Assembly (NCBI RefSeq): GCF_007993865.1
Contig: NZ_VIUH01000001.1
Coordinates: 248,001-312,000, forward strand
Direction of reading: 5' to 3'
Source: Pseudomonas sp. SJZ079
Lineage (GTDB): Bacteria; Pseudomonadota; Gammaproteobacteria; Pseudomonadales; Pseudomonadaceae
Length of the DNA: 64,000 nt
Shown: piece by piece, positions 24,631 through 33,957 of the stretch
Layout of the letters: the number at the start of each line of letters is the position of its first letter
How positions within the stretch are numbered: position 1 is the stretch's first letter
Translations under genes and position numbers: made by a program
The notes under the pieces: model-generated
Databases searched by the model: none
The model's input: the letters and a program-made list of their open reading frames with translations, nothing else
Told to the model about the DNA's origin: nothing

Positions 24631-24722
24631 CATAGCGCGCCTCCCCACCAGGCTGCCGTGCTGCGCCGTGCGACTGAAGAGGAAGGCCTGCCGCCTGATC
24701 AATACAGTCGAATGCTGCGCGG

Positions 24723-25064
24723 CTACCCCAGCTGATCGACCATCACCGCGTTGGTATACACCAGGCTGCCGTCGCTCGCCCGATGCCCAACCAGATGGAA
24801 CTGGCCACGCTGGTCGCCTTTGCTCAGGTAGACGCGCAATTGGCAATCGGATAAGGCGCCGCACTGCTCCGGCGTGACCAGTTCCAGCGTGCTCATATCG
24901 ACATCGACCATCACTTCGGGCTCATGGGTTTCCTGCAGGCGCTCCTCGGCCTGTTCCAGACGCAAATGGTCGGCCTCATTGACGCGAAAGTGGATTTCTC
25001 CGATCGGAGTGGACTTCTGGTCGCCGCTGGCTTTGCACCAGCCTTCGATGGTCAGGGTATTCAT
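24723..25064 (-). CDS. Hypothetical protein, 113 residues
   Basis: Starts at ATG 25064 behind a GGAGGT site; an earlier in-frame ATG is less likely. It is a soluble beta-rich protein with no signal peptide. Features are LTIEGWCKASGDQKSTPIGEIHF, an acidic helix (LRLEQAEERLQETHEPEV) and YLSKGDQRGQFHLVGHRASD. It has the look of a conserved small cytoplasmic protein, but I cannot assign a family or function. Confidence 0.7.
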   Translation of the reverse strand: MNTLTIEGWCKASGDQKSTPIGEIHFRVNEADHLRLEQAEERLQETHEPEVMVDVDMSTLELVTPEQCGALSDCQLRVYLSKGDQRGQFHLVGHRASDGSLVYTNAVMVDQLG

Positions 25065-25352
25065 AGCGAGACCTCCTGAAGTGGACATCCGGGCACTGTT
25101 GCGCCCTCTTCACCCATTTTAGACAACGCACAAGGCGGCGTTAATCCATTGCCCCAGGGGACCCGATTAGAGCGCCGCGAAACCCGCCTCGGTTGAGTGG
25201 GGTGAAGAGCGGTCGCTTCAGCACTGCAGGATGAGTTGGCGCACTGGCATCCATGCCGAACAGGGGCCGACCGGCCTGATCCAGCCTGCCAGCATTTGAT
25301 TAGCCCCCTGTTTGCGGTAGGCTGCGCACCTTATCTGAAAGGAGTAATTCCC

Positions 25353-25634
25353 ATGGCCAAAGCCACTGCCCGTCACATCCTGGTTGCCAGCGAAGCCAAG
25401 TGCAACGAACTGAAAGCCGCCATCGAAGCGGGCGCCGATTTCGCCCAGGTTGCTAAAGACAACTCGACCTGCCCGTCCAGCCGTCAAGGTGGCGATCTCG
25501 GCTCGTTCGGCCCCGGCCAGATGGTTAAAGAGTTCGACAGCGTGGTGTTCAGCGCCCCGTTGAATGTCGTGCAAGGCCCGGTGAAAACCCAGTTTGGTTA
25601 CCACCTGCTCGAAGTCACCAGCCGCCAGGACTAA
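25353..25634 (+). CDS. ppiC: Parvulin-type peptidyl-prolyl cis-trans isomerase
   Basis: 93 residues from ATG 25353 (GAAAGGAGTAA upstream), the size of E. coli PpiC. The parvulin domain is the whole protein: ARHILVASEAKCNELKAAIEAGADF, the SSRQGGDLGSFGPGQMVKEFD core and QFGYHLLEVTSR. It catalyses cis-trans isomerisation of Xaa-Pro bonds in the cytoplasm and has no targeting signal. Monocistronic. Confidence 0.95.
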   Translation: MAKATARHILVASEAKCNELKAAIEAGADFAQVAKDNSTCPSSRQGGDLGSFGPGQMVKEFDSVVFSAPLNVVQGPVKTQFGYHLLEVTSRQD

Positions 25635-26057
25635 GTTCGAGCGTCCCTGCCAACGAACTTGATCGTGCTCAGCTAACCAGGCTCCTGGGCGCAATACCCT
25701 CGCCGAGCGTGGGCACGATCAACTTTGTACTGCACAGGCATAAGCGCCGCCTGTGCGCCCCAGAAAACCAGCAGTAGCACCGCGCCCTGATGTCCGCCGC
25801 GACAGGTGGCCACCTCGCGCCAGGCGGTCGACTCGCTCTAGCAATACGCCGAGTGCGCTGGACCATCAGGAGTCCGAGACGCGCCGCCTCACCGGCTACG
25901 GACCCGCAGACTCAACTACCTGCCCAGCGGCGATGTGCCGAGATTGCCCTTGGCTATAGTTGTGGAGTGGCGATCTGCGCCACATTCCCGCACCGGTCGT
26001 CCTCGCGGCCCGATGTCCTGCAAAGGGACGTTGCTGCACTCCGTTCAGGAGGCTCTT
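25635..26057. other. Intergenic region, no supported gene
   Basis: Roughly 420 bases. A degraded GTTCCCACGC-type REP (gccgagcgtgggcacgatca) is visible at about 25704-25722. Overlapping ORFs exist in several frames, but none has a start, ribosome-binding site or domain. A promoter for the next gene may be ttgcccttggctatagttg at about 25946-25964. Confidence 0.45.
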
Positions 26058-26357
26058 ATGTTATTCGCAGTCAGTTACCAGGTTCGCGCCAATGCCACGG
26101 AGGAGTCACAAAGCCGTGCGCTCAGGCTGTTCGCCAACTGGACACCACCAGAGGCTTATACATTCAAGGCCCACTACGCCAATGCCGACGGCACGGGTGG
26201 CTTGGCGCTGGTCGAAACCGACTCGGCCGCCGCGGCTCTGGAGGTGCATGGCGCGTGGGGACCGTTTTTTGATTTCAAACTGGTGCCTATCGTCGAGATC
26301 GACCAAGCCGTGCAAATCGGCTTCGCCAACGTCAAGTGGCGTGAATCTGTGAAATAA
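26058..26357 (+). CDS. DUF3303-like small protein
   Basis: 99 residues behind a CAGGAGG site. The pattern MLFAVSYQVRANATEESQSRALRLF, then WTPPEAYTFKAHYANADGTGG, then ALEVHGAWGPFFDFKLVPI resembles the DUF3303 ferredoxin-like alpha/beta barrel family. Function is unknown. The family assignment is from memory and is moderate. It is followed by a convergent universal stress protein gene. Confidence 0.7.
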   Translation: MLFAVSYQVRANATEESQSRALRLFANWTPPEAYTFKAHYANADGTGGLALVETDSAAAALEVHGAWGPFFDFKLVPIVEIDQAVQIGFANVKWRESVK

Positions 26358-26467
26358 ATCGGTGAACTAAGTTGCGCATAGCGCGCACAACCGACTCCTG
26401 CGGCCTGCCAGCACATGCGAGCAGGCCGCGGGGATACCGGCGCGGCAGTGATGCTTGCCACAGGCCG

Positions 26468-26902
26468 TCACTTCACCAGCAGCACAGGCACAGGCACTGC
26501 ATGCACGACTCGAGTGGCCACCGAGCCCAACAGCATGCCGGTGAAACTGCCCAAACCGCGCGTACCCATCACCACAGTGTCGCAACCGAGTTGCTTGCTA
26601 GCGATGCCCACCTGCTCAGCCACATTGCCGAGCAGGGCATGGCTTTGGTGGGCAATACCCGCCCCCTTCAGCTGCTCGGCCGGCCATTCAAGCACTTCTC
26701 TGGCCTTGGCCAACAGTGACTGCTGCATGTTGTCGATCATTTCATCGTTGACATATTCGCCGTACAGCACGGCCTCGTGCTGCACATTGATCAGGTGTAC
26801 ATCCAGCGTCGCATCATGCATCCGGGCGAAGTCGATCACGTACTGCACCGCCCGTTTCGAGCTATCCGAGCCATCGAATGCCAGCAGTATCTTGCGCATC
26901 AC
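26468..26902 (-). CDS. Universal stress protein (UspA family), first copy
   Basis: 144 residues, single Usp domain. It starts MMRKILLAFDGSDSSKRAV and carries the ATP-binding signature G-x2-G-x9-G-S as GTRGLGSFTGMLLGSVA, followed by VPVPVLLVK at the end. It is about 70 percent similar by eye to the protein at 28932-29363, which lies on the other side of pfkB. Usp proteins bind ATP and promote survival in stasis or hypoxia. Both copies and pfkB are on the minus strand. Confidence 0.93.
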   Translation of the reverse strand: MMRKILLAFDGSDSSKRAVQYVIDFARMHDATLDVHLINVQHEAVLYGEYVNDEMIDNMQQSLLAKAREVLEWPAEQLKGAGIAHQSHALLGNVAEQVGIASKQLGCDTVVMGTRGLGSFTGMLLGSVATRVVHAVPVPVLLVK

Positions 26903-27116
26903 CAGTCTCCTTTGCTAATCCTCCATAAGCATAGTTCAGCGTGCTAGCCGACTGCTGGCCGTCAGGTCAGCTCCGCCACCCGCACACTTCCTATAGCCTG
27001 CTGGCCTGAAAACCGCTCGAGTCGGGAGCAGCGGCGAGCAATAGCGCTGCGTAATGATGGCAGGCAGGTATACTGCCGCCCCTCTGACCCTCTTCTCGGC
27101 GCGCCGCGGACTTTCC

Positions 27117-27392
27117 ATGACTTCCACTCTTTTGCCTGATCACACCCTTGCCGAGCCGGCTGACCAATCGACTGCAGGCGACATCAGCGCTGCAGCCGCA
27201 GACACCACCGCCGAGCCGGCCTCGAAGAAAAAGCCAGGCATTCCGGCGTTTACCTTCCCCTTCTCACCTGCCGCGTTCGCCCCGAGCAAGAGCGACGATC
27301 AGCCGTGGCACCAGAAGGGCAACAAGTCCGCTCACGAAAAGCGCATCGGCGCGGCGCCCAACGGCACCCGCCGCTCCATGGGTAAGCGCTAA
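27117..27392 (+). CDS. Hypothetical protein with basic C-terminus
   Basis: 91 residues from ATG 27117; an upstream in-frame ATG is less likely. It is low complexity: a Ser/Thr/Ala-rich acidic N-terminal half, a Lys/Pro segment (SKKKPGIPAFTFPFSPAAF) and a basic tail SAHEKRIGAAPNGTRRSMGKR. The SAHEKRI block recalls TAHEKRM of the 43-residue protein at 36653. It is probably disordered and possibly nucleic-acid associated (inference). No family is recognised. Confidence 0.6.
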   Translation: MTSTLLPDHTLAEPADQSTAGDISAAAADTTAEPASKKKPGIPAFTFPFSPAAFAPSKSDDQPWHQKGNKSAHEKRIGAAPNGTRRSMGKR

Positions 27393-27571
27393 ACCTGCCG
27401 GTAGATCGCCCGACCTGCAGCCTTCGCGGCTGCTGCGCCCCGCCGATAAGCCACAGCGTTCGCGCCGACTCCAGGTCTGCGCAATCAGGGCCGAGCACGA
27501 TTTACCGTCTATCTCCGCTGAACATGCCCGCACTCGACATGCCTACGACCCTATGCGGCCCCTAACGGGCA

Positions 27572-28525
27572 TCAATCCGGCGCGCCGCCATTGGGGCGCG
27601 CCCGAAGCTGGGCGAACAACCGCTCGGTATCGGCGCGACCACAGAGTTCCGTGCCCTCGGTCATGATCGCCGCGCTACCGGCGGCGATGCCATACTGCGC
27701 CGCTTCCAGCCAATCGGCGCCCGCCGCCAGCTTGAGGGTAACGGCACCAAGCAGACTGTCGCCAGCGCCGACAGCGCTGAGTTTGCTCACCCGCGGCGCC
27801 GCAATCCGCTCCAGCCGATCAGCGTTGGCCAGCAGGGCGCCCTCGGCGCCGAGCGAGACCAGCAGCGCTTCGCAGCGACCCTCCGCCACCAGGTCACGGG
27901 CGATACGGTTGAGCTGCTCCGGTTCACGAATTGCGACGCCGGCCAGCGCAGCCAACTCGTTGAGGTTGGGCTTGATCAGCAACAGACCGCCAACGTCCAG
28001 GCCCTGACGTAGCGTCGCGCCGGCACTGTCGAGGATGCAGCGCGCGTTACGCTGTTTGGCGCAGCGCAGCAGGCGCGGCAGAAAATCCGCGGCGAGGCCG
28101 GCCGGCATGCTGCCGCTGATCACCAGGTAGTCGAAGGCTGGCAGCTCGGCCAATGCCGTCAGCAGCTGCGCCTGCTCCGCCACGCTCAGGCTGGCGCCGG
28201 GCATGACGAAGCGGTACTGCCGGGCGCTAGCCTGCTCCACGATATTCAGGCATTCGCGGGTCCACTCGGCGATTGGCAACGCCTGGCATGCCACCCCCTC
28301 GGCCGCGAGCAACTCGACCAGGCGCTGGCCACTCGGGCCTCCACAGGGGAACAACGCCAGGGCGCTGCCACCGAGTTTGTGGATGGCGCGCGCAACATTG
28401 ATGCCGCCCCCGCCCGGCGCGTAGCTCGGCTTGTCGCAGCGCAACTTGGCATCCGGGCAGAGGCGTGGAATACAGCTGGCGATATTGAGTGCCGGGCTGA
28501 GGGTCAGGGTGACGATGTTGGCCAT
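27572..28525 (-). CDS. pfkB: 6-phosphofructokinase II (PfkB-type ribokinase-family kinase)
   Basis: 317 residues from ATG 28525, reading MANIVTLTLSPALNIAS. An upstream start lacks support. Close resemblance to E. coli PfkB: the substrate motif PGGGGINVARAIHKLGG, PCGGPSGQRLVELL, QYRFVMPGASLS, the VISGSMP segment, LIKPNLNELAAL, and the catalytic GAGDSLLGAVTLKLA with its Asp base. It phosphorylates fructose-6-P (or a related sugar phosphate such as tagatose-6-P) with ATP. Pseudomonads typically lack a phosphofructokinase and use the Entner-Doudoroff route, so this gene is notable. It lies between two usp genes. Confidence 0.88.
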   Translation of the reverse strand: MANIVTLTLSPALNIASCIPRLCPDAKLRCDKPSYAPGGGGINVARAIHKLGGSALALFPCGGPSGQRLVELLAAEGVACQALPIAEWTRECLNIVEQASARQYRFVMPGASLSVAEQAQLLTALAELPAFDYLVISGSMPAGLAADFLPRLLRCAKQRNARCILDSAGATLRQGLDVGGLLLIKPNLNELAALAGVAIREPEQLNRIARDLVAEGRCEALLVSLGAEGALLANADRLERIAAPRVSKLSAVGAGDSLLGAVTLKLAAGADWLEAAQYGIAAGSAAIMTEGTELCGRADTERLFAQLRARPNGGAPD

Positions 28526-28931
28526 GCAAACACCTCCGAGGCAGGCCTCTAAAGGGTCGGTCTTATTTATAACTAAAGCCAATGCAGGGCAGACGCGCTG
28601 GCTGCGGATGGTTCGGGAGCGATGAATCAGCCGAGGCGACTAGCCTGCGCGCCGAACAGCTCATCCAACGCTGCATCTATGCGCCGGGCCGGCATGTCCC
28701 GTTGCGCAAAGGAGCGTGGCCCATCGACTGGGCCTGCTGTCGTTCGGCCAGACACAGACAGTCGGCCTCTGCGCGCAGTTCGCCGCGCCGTAGGGCTTGC
28801 CGCAGAACTCCAGCAAAAACGGGCCGCCACGCCCTTCTGGTTGAAGTTAACCTGCCGCTGTAATGCCGGCTGGGCTCGTCAGCTCATCGCATAGCGGCGA
28901 ACGAGCCACGACACAAGAGCAGTCCGACCGT
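28526..28931. other. Intergenic region between pfkB and second usp gene
   Basis: About 400 bases upstream of pfkB and downstream of the second usp gene. No ORF has domain character. I looked for an Anr/FNR-type site (TTGAT-N4-ATCAA), which is expected if the cluster is hypoxia-controlled, and found none. A T/A-rich patch (cttatttataactaaagcc) at about 28561-28579 could hold the pfkB promoter. Confidence 0.5.
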
Positions 28932-29363
28932 TTATTTCACCAACAGCACCGGCACCGGCACTTCGTGGATGACCCGGTTAGCCACCGAGCCCAACAGCAG
29001 GCCACTGAGGGTCCCCAGGCCGCGGGTGCCCATTACCACGGTGTCACACTGCAGGTGCTTGACTGCGTCGCTCACCCGCTCGGCCACGTTGCCGAGTGCG
29101 GCATGGCTCTTGTGGGCAATACCCGCTTCCTGCAACTCGTCGGCCGGCCATTCGAGCGCCTGGGACGCTGTTTCCAGCAGTGACTGCTGCATTTGCTCGA
29201 TGAGCTGGCCGCTCACGTGTTCGCCATACAGCGAGGGCTCGCGCTGCACGTTGATCAGGTGCACCTCCAACGTGGCGGCATGCACCTGGGCAAACTCGAT
29301 GATGTACTCCACGGCACGCTTCGAGCTTTCCGAACCATCGAATGCAAGCAATATTCTGCGCAT
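28932..29363 (-). CDS. Universal stress protein (UspA family), second copy
   Basis: 143 residues from ATG 29363 (GGAGACGGTG upstream); the longer frame to 29417 is not needed. MRRILLAFDGSESSKRAV opens the domain and GTRGLGTLSGLLLGSVA supplies the ATP-binding loop, ending VPVPVLLVK. It is a paralogue of 26468-26902 with the same length and ends. The two probably arose by duplication around pfkB. Confidence 0.93.
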   Translation of the reverse strand: MRRILLAFDGSESSKRAVEYIIEFAQVHAATLEVHLINVQREPSLYGEHVSGQLIEQMQQSLLETASQALEWPADELQEAGIAHKSHAALGNVAERVSDAVKHLQCDTVVMGTRGLGTLSGLLLGSVANRVIHEVPVPVLLVK

Positions 29364-29833
29364 CACCGTCTCCTCCGCTAACCCACGACAAGCATAGACC
29401 GCGCATCGAGCCAGCACCTGACGCCCCCCCGACGGCGACCAACTGTCACAGATGACGGACAGACGACTGATTCAGCGTAAAGCGACCTCAGCGCGCCACT
29501 CTGCACTTGGACCAGTGGGCGTTATGCAGGGGCATGGCAGCACGGCCGCTAGTGGCCCGTACGGCAAGTGGGTTAACTCAAGTGCGGATGCTTGAGGGCC
29601 CGAGACAAGACGCTGCGAGGAGTCATAGCGAACCATGCCGTACATCCGCTTAGCCGACACGCCGTGTTGTGCCCGGATCATTTGAGGGGTGCCAGCAACG
29701 CTGGGGCGGGCTAGAATCTGCGGTCTAATCGATAGGTCAAAACATCGGCGAGCGGTCACCTGGTTGACCAGGAAACGACCGACTCAGCCCGATGACCTCC
29801 TCTCCTCCATCCGCACAGTTCAAGAGAGTTCCC
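29364..29833. other. Intergenic region, divergent promoters
   Basis: 470 bases separating the second usp gene from the YebC/PmpR gene. No credible gene. A -10-like tagaat lies at about 29711 upstream of the latter. Nothing else stands out. Confidence 0.45.
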
Positions 29834-30535
29834 ATGGGCGCACAGTGGAAAGCCAAACCGAAAGAAGCCGCCGCCAACGCCAGAGGCAAGATTTTTGGCC
29901 GACTGGTGAAAGAGATCATGATCGCCGCGCGTAACGGTGCCGATCCGGATATGAACCCCAAGCTGCGCCTGGCCGTGCATCAGGCGAAAAAAGCCTCGAT
30001 GCCCAAAGACACCCTGGAACGGGCGATCAAGAAAGGCGCCGGGCTGCTGGGTGAGACCGTCAACTTCGAGCGCACCACCTATGAAGGTTTTGCTCCGCAC
30101 CAGGTGCCGGTGATCATCGAATGCCTCACCGACAACGTCAATCGCACCGTGGCCGAGATCCGCGTGCTGTTTCGTAAAGGCCAGATGGGCGCCTCCGGCT
30201 CCGTCACCTGGGACTTTGACCACGTCGGCCTGATCGAGGCCGCCCCCGAAGACGGCGCCGATGCCGAGCTGGCTGCCATCGAAGCCGGCGCCCAGGATTT
30301 CGAGCCGTCCGATGAAGGCAACAGCCTGTTTATCACCGAACCGACCGACCTGGACGCGGTATGCCGCGCCCTGCCCGAGCACGGTTTCACTGTACAGTCG
30401 GCGCAATTGGGCTACCGTCCGAAGAACCCGGTAGCGACGCTGACGGCCGCGGAGCTGGAAGAAGTCGAGGCATTTCTGGAAGCCATCGACGCCCACGACG
30501 ACGTGCAGAACGTCTATGTCGGGCTGGCGGGTTAG
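29834..30535 (+). CDS. YebC/PmpR-family (TACO1) protein
   Basis: 233 residues from ATG 29834; 14 extra upstream residues are possible. The N-terminal domain has [24 protein letters not shown] and [23 protein letters not shown], both family hallmarks. The remaining two domains have [20 protein letters not shown] and GSVTWDF. Members act as transcriptional regulators (PmpR in P. aeruginosa represses the pqs quorum system) or help translation of polyproline-rich proteins. It differs at the N-terminus from canonical YebC (which begins MAGHSKW), so it is probably the second paralogue. Confidence 0.9.
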   Translation: MGAQWKAKPKEAAANARGKIFGRLVKEIMIAARNGADPDMNPKLRLAVHQAKKASMPKDTLERAIKKGAGLLGETVNFERTTYEGFAPHQVPVIIECLTDNVNRTVAEIRVLFRKGQMGASGSVTWDFDHVGLIEAAPEDGADAELAAIEAGAQDFEPSDEGNSLFITEPTDLDAVCRALPEHGFTVQSAQLGYRPKNPVATLTAAELEEVEAFLEAIDAHDDVQNVYVGLAG

Positions 30536-30714
30536 TGGCGTAGCGTACAGGTACCTGACGCCCACCTGCACAGCGCTGGGGTTACAGTGCTGGAGTAAAA
30601 GCGCGGATGCCGAGCGCAGAGCATTCGCACCGTGGGCAACCCCTTGCATCGCCTGCACGGCAAAGGGCTGTAATACTGCCCGCCGACTCAGACCAAGGAC
30701 TGCCGGGGTAAGCG

Positions 30715-31644
30715 TTGAGGGCACAGGGATTAGGCAGGCACAGAAAGACAGCCCATCGCGGGGGTGCCTGGCTATTCCTGCTGCTGGCCGTGTGCACTGC
30801 TGCGCCGTTGCTGGCCGAGCCGCAGGCGGTGCGCTACCCGCGCTCGTTCAGCGGCTACGAGTACCGTGACAGCTACGTTCTGGAACTGCTGCAACTGGCA
30901 CTGGCCAAAGCCGGCAGCGAGCAGACGCTGCAACCCTCGGCGCTCAGCATGGAGCAACGCCGCGCGCTGACCGAGCTGGAACATGGGCGCAACGTGGATG
31001 TGGTCTGGTCGATGACCAGCACCGAGCGGGAAGCCCGTCTGTTGCCCGTGCGCATCGGCATCGACAAGGGCCTCATGGGTTGGCGCATCGCACTGTTGCC
31101 GAAGAGCCAGCAGCGCAGACTCAGGGACGTCCACAGCCTTGCCGATCTGCACCAGCTGCGCGCCGGTCAGGGGCATGACTGGCCCGACCGGAAAATTCTC
31201 GAATATAACGGCCTGCCTGTCGTCCCCAGCTCCAGTTACGAGAGCCTGTTCCGCATGCTGACGGCGGGCCGTTTCGACTATTTCCCGCGCTCACTGCTGG
31301 AAATCTGGGACGAAGTCGACAGCCAGCCACCACTCGAGCTGGTGGTCGATCCCTACCTGGTCCTGCACTACCCCACCGCTTCGTATTTCTTCGTCTCGCG
31401 GCATAACCCGCAGTTAGCCGAAACGCTACGCCTGGGACTGGAGCGCGCCCTGCTCGACGGCTCGTTCGACCAACTGTTCATGCGCCATTACGGCGAAAGT
31501 CTGCGCCTGGCCAAGCTGTCGCAGCGCCGCATCCTCGAACTGGACAACCCGTTGCTGCCCGCAGGTACCCCACTCGCGCGGCGCGAACTGTGGCTGAGTC
31601 GCGAAGACCTGTTACAGCTCGACCAGCCGCTAGCGCCCGAATAA
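30715..31644 (+). CDS. Exported substrate-binding-protein-like (SBP family 3) protein
   Basis: 309 residues with a TTG start (30715); the start is approximate. A signal sequence (about residues 15-34, WLFLLLAVCTAAPLLAE) precedes a bilobed domain of solute-binding type: YPRSFSGYEYRDSYVLELLQLAL, DVVWSMTSTEREARLLPVRI, GLPVVPSSSYESLFRMLTAGRFDYF and SYFFVSRHNPQLAETLRLGLERALLDGSF. No permease or ATPase gene lies nearby. Many pseudomonad proteins of this type are orphan periplasmic proteins. The ligand is unknown. Confidence 0.8.
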   Translation: MRAQGLGRHRKTAHRGGAWLFLLLAVCTAAPLLAEPQAVRYPRSFSGYEYRDSYVLELLQLALAKAGSEQTLQPSALSMEQRRALTELEHGRNVDVVWSMTSTEREARLLPVRIGIDKGLMGWRIALLPKSQQRRLRDVHSLADLHQLRAGQGHDWPDRKILEYNGLPVVPSSSYESLFRMLTAGRFDYFPRSLLEIWDEVDSQPPLELVVDPYLVLHYPTASYFFVSRHNPQLAETLRLGLERALLDGSFDQLFMRHYGESLRLAKLSQRRILELDNPLLPAGTPLARRELWLSREDLLQLDQPLAPE

Positions 31645-31869
31645 CGCTGCCGGGACCGCCAGGTTCCTCGGCCATTCCCGACTGAGGCCTGTATAAGGCG
31701 GCTGGAGCTGGCCTTTGAGTCACCACTGGCACGCTTAAGCCGACATCTCATGCGACACAGAGCGTGGCATCGATCACCCTCGGCAGGGGGCGAAGCGGTT
31801 AGAATGGCCGGCTATTGTGCTGGGACGCACGAAGAATACCCATGGACGCCGTCACACAGGAGTTTCACC

Positions 31870-32463
31870 TTGCATAAGCTATTCACCCTGACCGCCTGCT
31901 TGTTGCTGGGCGCCTGCGCCAGCGACTCGCACTCGCCTCAAGAGCAATCCGCCAGGGCCGGCGGCGGCTCGATTGCCAAGAGCAACCTCGAGGCCATCCA
32001 CAATGTCCGCCCTATTCCATTGCCGGCGAAGTGGTCGATCACCGCCAACGAACCGCGCATGGACTTTGGCGCGGCGATTTCCAACTACCGGGTGTTCTCG
32101 CTGCAACTGAAAAAGGGTGAGCGCTATACCCTGAACCTCAGCACGCCATGCAACAAGGCGTGCCTGGGCGTCAGTAAGTTCGCCCTCAAGCCCCGCGCGC
32201 TGCTGCTCGATAGCTATGGCTCGGTGATCGCCAATACGCCGGCGCGCGACTCGGCAGTGGTTGGTCAGGCGAGCCTGGGCTGGGATGGTGAGGCGCCGGA
32301 AGACGGCACCTATTACCTGCTGGTGGCCGCCGACAACGAAGACATCGGCAAGACCATCGTAATCGATGACGTCTGGGTGAATAACTCGCCGCTGATGGCT
32401 GTCCCCCTTGAGGGGAACGCCGCGTCCATTGGCCTGGGCACCACCAACCCCGCCCAGCTCTAG
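31870..32463 (+). CDS. Lipoprotein of unknown function
   Basis: 197 residues using the TTG at 31870, which has an ACAGGAG site and yields MHKLFTLTACLLLGAC. A longer frame upstream is not supported. Lipobox LLGAC, lipid Cys16. The body is beta-rich with YRVFSLQLKKGERYTLNLSTPC, LLLDSYGSVIA and DGTYYLLVAADNED, resembling a pre-peptidase C-terminal-like or jelly-roll domain. The location would be the outer membrane inner leaflet or periplasm. Confidence 0.78.
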   Translation: MHKLFTLTACLLLGACASDSHSPQEQSARAGGGSIAKSNLEAIHNVRPIPLPAKWSITANEPRMDFGAAISNYRVFSLQLKKGERYTLNLSTPCNKACLGVSKFALKPRALLLDSYGSVIANTPARDSAVVGQASLGWDGEAPEDGTYYLLVAADNEDIGKTIVIDDVWVNNSPLMAVPLEGNAASIGLGTTNPAQL

Positions 32464-32679
32464 GACTGCGCCGTGCTCCAGCGCTTGCCGCGGCTGGAGC
32501 GGCGCGCGACACGTTGCCCATCACTCAGCCACAACGCTGCCTCGCAGAGGACCCTGGACGTCTGGGCACGCTATGCGGCTGAGCGCGATACTCACTATCG
32601 AGGTGAATGATTTCTACCGGGACCTAGCCCTGCATACCCTGTCGCCAGTGTGTTGAAGCCGTATCCGACAGGTGCCCCG

Positions 32680-32919
32680 ATGAAATCCCTCCTCACCCTC
32701 TCGCTCATTATGCTGCTCGGCGGCTGTGCCAGCCAACCCGATCCTGCGGAGCGTCCGTACAGCGACGCTGAGATCAAGCAATTCTCCCTGGAGCTGCTCA
32801 GTCGTAGCGGTCTGCCCTACGAGGATTACGAGCGGATAAGACGCGCGCTGACGACACCTTCACACCGAATGTCTAACGCGATCAAGGACAGCCAGCCTGA
32901 CAATGCGAAACGCGGCTAA
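32680..32919 (+). CDS. Small lipoprotein
   Basis: 79 residues from ATG 32680 (a longer in-frame ATG at 32650 exists). The signal peptide MKSLLTLSLIMLLGGC has the lipobox LLGGC. The mature part is polar and mostly helical (EIKQFSLELLSRSGLPYEDYERIRRAL). No family is recognised. Confidence 0.75.
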   Translation: MKSLLTLSLIMLLGGCASQPDPAERPYSDAEIKQFSLELLSRSGLPYEDYERIRRALTTPSHRMSNAIKDSQPDNAKRG

Positions 32920-32986
32920 AGGCTGACAGCCTCTGCTGGATGATCACCGCAGCCGACATGCCCAACACAGGCGGGCTTGACCAGGA

Positions 32987-33838
32987 TCAGAGGAAGCTGT
33001 TGAACGCCAGCGTCGCCGCCACCCCGGCCAAAATAACCGCCACTGCTGTCAATAGTCGGCTATTGAACCCTGGCTTTCGCGGCACATCGACCGGTACTGG
33101 GCTGAGTGGAACGGCAGATCGCAGCGGATTGCTGGCACCTGCTCGGCTGACCTGGGGCTTGCTGTTGCCCGGTTTGGGCAAGTCGACGGCGCGCATGAAG
33201 ACCGTGGCATCTTCATCCTCGGCCTGCGCGACTGCGGTCTTGGGGCCTATCACCAACAGCGTCACCGAGCCCATTTTCAGTTGATCTCCTGGCTGTAAAA
33301 CGGCCGTAGCGACCTTCTGCTGGTTGACTCGTACGCCGTTGGCCGAGGCCAGATCCTTAATCTCCAGCACATCATCCTTGAGAAAGAACTCACAATGCCG
33401 ACGCGACAGTTCCATGTCGCTGAAGCACAGTTCACACTTGGTCGAGCGGCCGAACGTCATCGAGCCGTTGACGTGAAACTTCTTGCCCTCATGCTCGCCC
33501 TTGACCACCTGCAAGAACCAGCGCGCGTTGGCCCCGCTCTGCGCCTTGCTCTTGGTTGGGTCTACGAACACCAACTCCACCACGCCGATACGCACGCAGT
33601 CGTTCGTGCGCAGTTGGTAGCGCGCGGTAATACGCTCATCGTTAACCCAGGTGCCCACCTGGCTGCCACAGTCGGTGAGGTAGTAGTAACCATGGTCCTG
33701 GCGAATCTCCGCATGGAAAGGACTAATACCGGCATCGGCCAGCACCAGGTTGTTACGACTGTCCTGACCGATGGTCAGACGCTCGTCGACCAGCCAGATC
33801 GGCGCTTGGCGATTGTCGCTGAAATGAATCCTGAGCAT
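32987..33838 (-). CDS. Double FHA-domain membrane-anchored protein
   Basis: 283 residues. Two FHA domains: one at about 20-92 (LTIGQDSRNNLVLADAGISPFHAEI, with the fold's Ser-Pro-x-His variation), and one at about 125-195 (MTFGRSTKCELCFSDMELSRRHCEF, with the SRRH phospho-Thr pocket and LASANGVRVN). A Pro/Ser-rich linker leads to a C-terminal transmembrane helix at about 262-282. FHA domains recognise phospho-threonine. The next gene upstream on the same strand encodes a Ser/Thr kinase and the one above that a PP2C phosphatase, which together form a phospho-signalling module. Confidence 0.9.
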   Translation of the reverse strand: MLRIHFSDNRQAPIWLVDERLTIGQDSRNNLVLADAGISPFHAEIRQDHGYYYLTDCGSQVGTWVNDERITARYQLRTNDCVRIGVVELVFVDPTKSKAQSGANARWFLQVVKGEHEGKKFHVNGSMTFGRSTKCELCFSDMELSRRHCEFFLKDDVLEIKDLASANGVRVNQQKVATAVLQPGDQLKMGSVTLLVIGPKTAVAQAEDEDATVFMRAVDLPKPGNSKPQVSRAGASNPLRSAVPLSPVPVDVPRKPGFNSRLLTAVAVILAGVAATLAFNSFL

Positions 33839-33957
33839 GTTCGGTGTTTACCCTGGGCAAGTGACGCAAAGCCAATAAAGCGCGACCCGTTAATGCATGC
33901 CACTGTCACTCGATGCCGGCGCTGGTCACTGTCACCAGGCTACGAGCCTCAATACAC

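Noticed and set aside
24641..24864. N-terminal extension of the DJ-1/PfpI remnant
   Set aside because: The upstream part of the frame has no family resemblance and overlaps the end of the 113-residue gene; only the C-terminal tail is credible.
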